Origin: Phoenix dactylifera
Taxonomy: Eukaryota; Streptophyta; Magnoliopsida; Arecales; Arecaceae
Assembly (NCBI RefSeq): GCF_009389715.1
Contig: NC_052400.1
Span: forward strand, 21,979,674 to 22,043,673
Length of the DNA: 64,000 bases
Direction of reading: 5' to 3'
Positions 60,734-64,000 of this stretch are shown piece after piece (the stretch's first letter is position 1; each line of letters begins with the position of its first letter). Position numbers and translations under genes: made by a program. The notes beneath the pieces were generated by a model. It saw only the letters and a program-made list of their open reading frames with translations. It had not been told where the DNA came from and searched no databases.

Positions 60734-63700
60734 CAACCTTGGCTTAACCCTTTCAATTTTGAGGTTAGAGCTTCGATTTCACTTGTCAAGTTGATTGAAA
60801 GGTTAATGTTATACATTCAAGTCTAAGAAAGCCAAGAGATGTTTATGCTCGGCTACAAATTAATTTTAACCCTAAAGTAGTGATTGTCCTTAGCTTCAAC
60901 CTAGAATTGTGGAGTCTAAAACCTAGTCAAATCAACACAAGCACTTCATTGGTTGCTCTGATCAATTGCCAACCTTTGGTGCACCTACCTTCATGTAGCT
61001 CTCTCACTTCTGAGGAGGCCCTGCCACCGCCCAATGCCACATCCTATTCCCACCGCCAGCCTTAATCATGGTCATGACTCATGAGCCCTTCGTCACCGTT
61101 GCCAACCCCCAGCTCCTACGGGCAACCACCATTGGACTTCTCCACGACCATATCACGCCATTAATTAATACCCATCCATTGACATTGCTGGTGCACTCGC
61201 TGCAAACATGAGAAGGACGGAAGAGCAAAACATAAACGAAAATAGCGGTTCATATCTCCGGCCAATTTAAAGCAAAAATATATCCTTTGAAATTCGTTTT
61301 AAATTGCTGAAAACACCTTCCTGTACTGGAAACTATCAACGAGAAAGACAAGTTTAGGGTGTTTTATAAAAAGATTGCGTGCTAAATTAAAACTAGTATA
61401 GGCCCCACTAGATAGGTGCAGAAAACCAATTGGTCCCCTCCAATTCCCAAACACTTGAATACCCTTCCTTGTTGGATTCATCACCATGCCCAAATAGAAG
61501 AATCCATGACCCTGCAATCGTGTGATTTGTATTGGCCCAATGCATCCAACCGTAGCTGGTGGGGTTTTTCCAACCACTCCATTGCCCTATGTAATAAGAT
61601 ATAATTTTATCCATAATGACCATTTTTGTACGCACGCCGCACAATCCCAACGCGCATGGCTCGGCCGACTTTGCTTTCAATCGCAGCCGCCCGATTCGTG
61701 CCATGGAATATGCTTTGCTTCCTCGCAAGCCAAATGATTTTGTGACGCCGGTCTTGACAATTGACATTTCGACGCTTTTTGATGCGGACGTTCATCTGTA
61801 TCGGACGGTCAAGAATGCTCTCATCACAAAATGGTGGATTCCGGCGTGTTTCCGGAGCCGTCCGCTCAAATTGTTCCCTCAGACGTCGAAGACTCTCGAC
61901 GTAGAAAAGTTCTTGCCATTCATATAGATGGGTAGAGCCTCGGAAGGGGACGGAGAATATAGAGTTAAACGCGATAGATTGGATAGATTCGATCCAATTA
62001 AATTATAAGATAAAATTTTTAATATATAATTTATTTTTTTTGCTACAAGAAACAGATTTATAAAAAAAACATATGTATTTAGATTGGATTCGAGATAGAT
62101 TTGAACATTATTCATATGCTCAAGGTGCATTAAGGATTAGATAAAATTTCTGTTTCTAAAATTTGACTAGGATTGGATCGGATCATCAATGAAAGCTCTT
62201 TTTTTTTTTTTCTAAAACGAGCATTCATACATTATGGATACCAATACATCCAGTAGAATCGGAAAACAAAAGATGTTGAAGTGCACTAGGCATCTCGCTC
62301 TCTCCAACCCATAGAATACCTTCTAAGTGGCTCGCTATATATCGCCATCTAGTCTTCCACTTCGGTAGCCTTATATCTAGTAGGGATGGATGCAACCGGT
62401 CCACCCAAGAAAAATTATAACAAAGAAAATCGACCCTGCCAGATCCTTGCGTGTATTGCCTGACCATCAAACTTCTGACGCGCGTCATCCACGTCAACCC
62501 ACTCGTACACGGCCTCGACTCGGTCCGCATCTCATCGGACGGTGATGTGATCCCAAACATCAGGACTTGACCCCGTCCGCCGGATTTGGTCTCCATCGCA
62601 TCCCCTCTCTGACACCAAGCGTGGGATGTGAGAAAATTGTCATCAAGACCGGCTGAGTCGAATTATTTTCGGTCCATGCCCAAACGCTAACGGTATCATT
62701 GCGTTTTCCTTTTTTCTATTGCGTGTATATTCATCTGGTCAATTTCTTGACTGCCTTATCCTGCCGTTACGCTCGTTTTTCTCCTCTTGATTTGTTTACT
62801 TTCTTCCCGGGTCGACCGTTATCGTGGATTATTAAATTTCCTGCCTACCAATGGAAGTCTCGATTTTCTCATTTGAAGATTCATAAAATCCATAAAAACA
62901 TCGTATAGGATATTACAATGTATGTATAATATGTGTGTGTGTATATATCTATGCACACATATATGTTCTTTAAGAGATATGTATAGTATAAAAATTACTG
63001 CTGCTACTGCTCCATGTCTACCCCTTTGAGTCCTAAGGATTTGTTTTCCTCAATATTAGATTGTTCTTCCGCCTCCACAATTCTCATGTCACTGAAACTA
63101 GCTTCCAGACTTATCTTAGATTTCTCATCCCCTTGCCAAATGTTCTCTCCGGGGATCTTGCTCTATACCTGTTAATTGATTATGTTACATTTATGAACAT
63201 CACTCATACAGTTTAAAGTATTAACTATACCACCATCTACGGCAGAACAACAAAGTATTGTTAACCAAAAATAACTCCCGGCAACGACATGGTATGTTTT
63301 GACCAGAAAAACTCGTGCTCAGAATAATAAATTTTATTGAGCATGGGCTTTTGTTGGTAAAGATGATTCAAGTGGAGTTTTTTTTGGCACCACTCCAGCT
63401 TTAACTTCTTGATCATTAGTAGTACAAATAATTCCAATGAAGTAACAAATGTGTCATTTTCAGGGAGACATTTTGTTGCACAAGTGATGTCATTCACTCC
63501 CTGGTCTCTTTATTACATTGATGTCATTGGTAAAAATTGAAGTTTCAATTAGCTAATCATGGAAATGAAGTAAATATTCTGTTTGTTATCTCACGCACGG
63601 ACCGGAACGCGCTGATAGTAATGCATGCTCTTGAGCTTTTCATTTGATGGTCCGGATCCAATATAACTGATTTTTGAGGCATTGACCAATTCCCAAATTT

Positions 63701-64000
63701 ATGATTTACTTTTGAAAGCCCCATGCATATATCAGGTGGACTTCATTTTTTTAAAGGGTGTTTGAGTTCTTTGTTCTGCTACATAACTAAAGTACTGCTG
63801 GAGCATGGATTTACCTATAGAAAATTCATCTAGGTAGTATATAGGCCTTGGTGATTTAGTTGAGGCCAGAGTCTACAACCTCATTCTTCATACATGATTC
63901 TATGATCTTTCTACGGCATGATTTATGCTAACCCAAAATTTCAAGGTAGGAGAATTTCTATCGTTTGTGGTTAAACATTTCCCTCCCCTCATCACCTTCC
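60734..64000. other. Unassigned sequence at the right edge
   Basis: AT-rich with a GC-richer patch at about 61620-61920 and another at 62460-62600. Short open frames at 61299-61927 exist on both strands and match nothing I know. A T-run at 62195-62209 and TATA/TGTG microsatellite-like words near 62930-62970 were seen. No exon of a known family was found. Confidence 0.5.

Noticed and set aside
61299-61927. Open frames of 92-119 codons on both strands
   Set aside because: No motif, no splice partner and no family resemblance.
1-64000. Biosynthetic gene cluster or novel multi-gene system
   Set aside because: The neighbouring genes belong to unrelated conserved families, differ in direction and composition, and are separated by ordinary spacer with transposon relics.

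Overview
The window is nuclear DNA of a flowering plant, most likely a monocot; the mix of one GC-rich gene (GA 3-oxidase) with AT-rich, intron-rich genes would suit a palm-like genome, but the species is an inference. Introns follow GT-AG rules, spacers are AT-rich, and the spaces hold MITE-type transposon relics, microsatellites and one piece of plastid DNA. There are five intact protein genes and one decayed one. Exon models were built by hand from reading frame, splice consensus and family conservation; each intact model closes in frame.

Layout: 1-1050 unassigned; 1051-2894 a non-autonomous TIR transposon with a pyrimidine tandem-repeat block; 4660-8289 (minus) a DUF1767/OB-fold protein related to TDRD3/RMI1 with an RG-rich tail; 8436-8860 a possible small TIR element; 11.1-19.1 kb (plus) a MUSTANG-B-type domesticated Mutator transposase with PB1, MULE, SWIM and zinc-knuckle parts; 22.3-33.6 kb (plus) the aromatic aminotransferase ISS1/VAS1, with a plastid rrn16-trnI fragment in intron 4; 38950-40172 (plus) a two-exon gibberellin 3-beta-dioxygenase; 42619-49324 (minus) a LEUNIG-type corepressor pseudogene carrying a Mutator-like MITE; 51020-58148 (minus) a complete 24-exon PDR/ABCG full-size transporter; 58.2-64 kb promoter, a diverged duplicated repeat, and unassigned DNA.

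The genes do not form an operon or cluster. By family knowledge, ISS1/VAS1 (indole-3-pyruvate back to tryptophan) and GA3ox (bioactive gibberellin) both act on growth hormones, and many PDR transporters move hormones or defence metabolites; their proximity is probably coincidental. The strongest items for a second look are the LEUNIG relic with a possibly still translatable LUFS-only N-terminus, the MUSTANG gene with one apparent catalytic Asp replaced and repeat-like symmetric exons, the plastid insertion, and the poly(T)/poly(G) tract in PDR intron 1.
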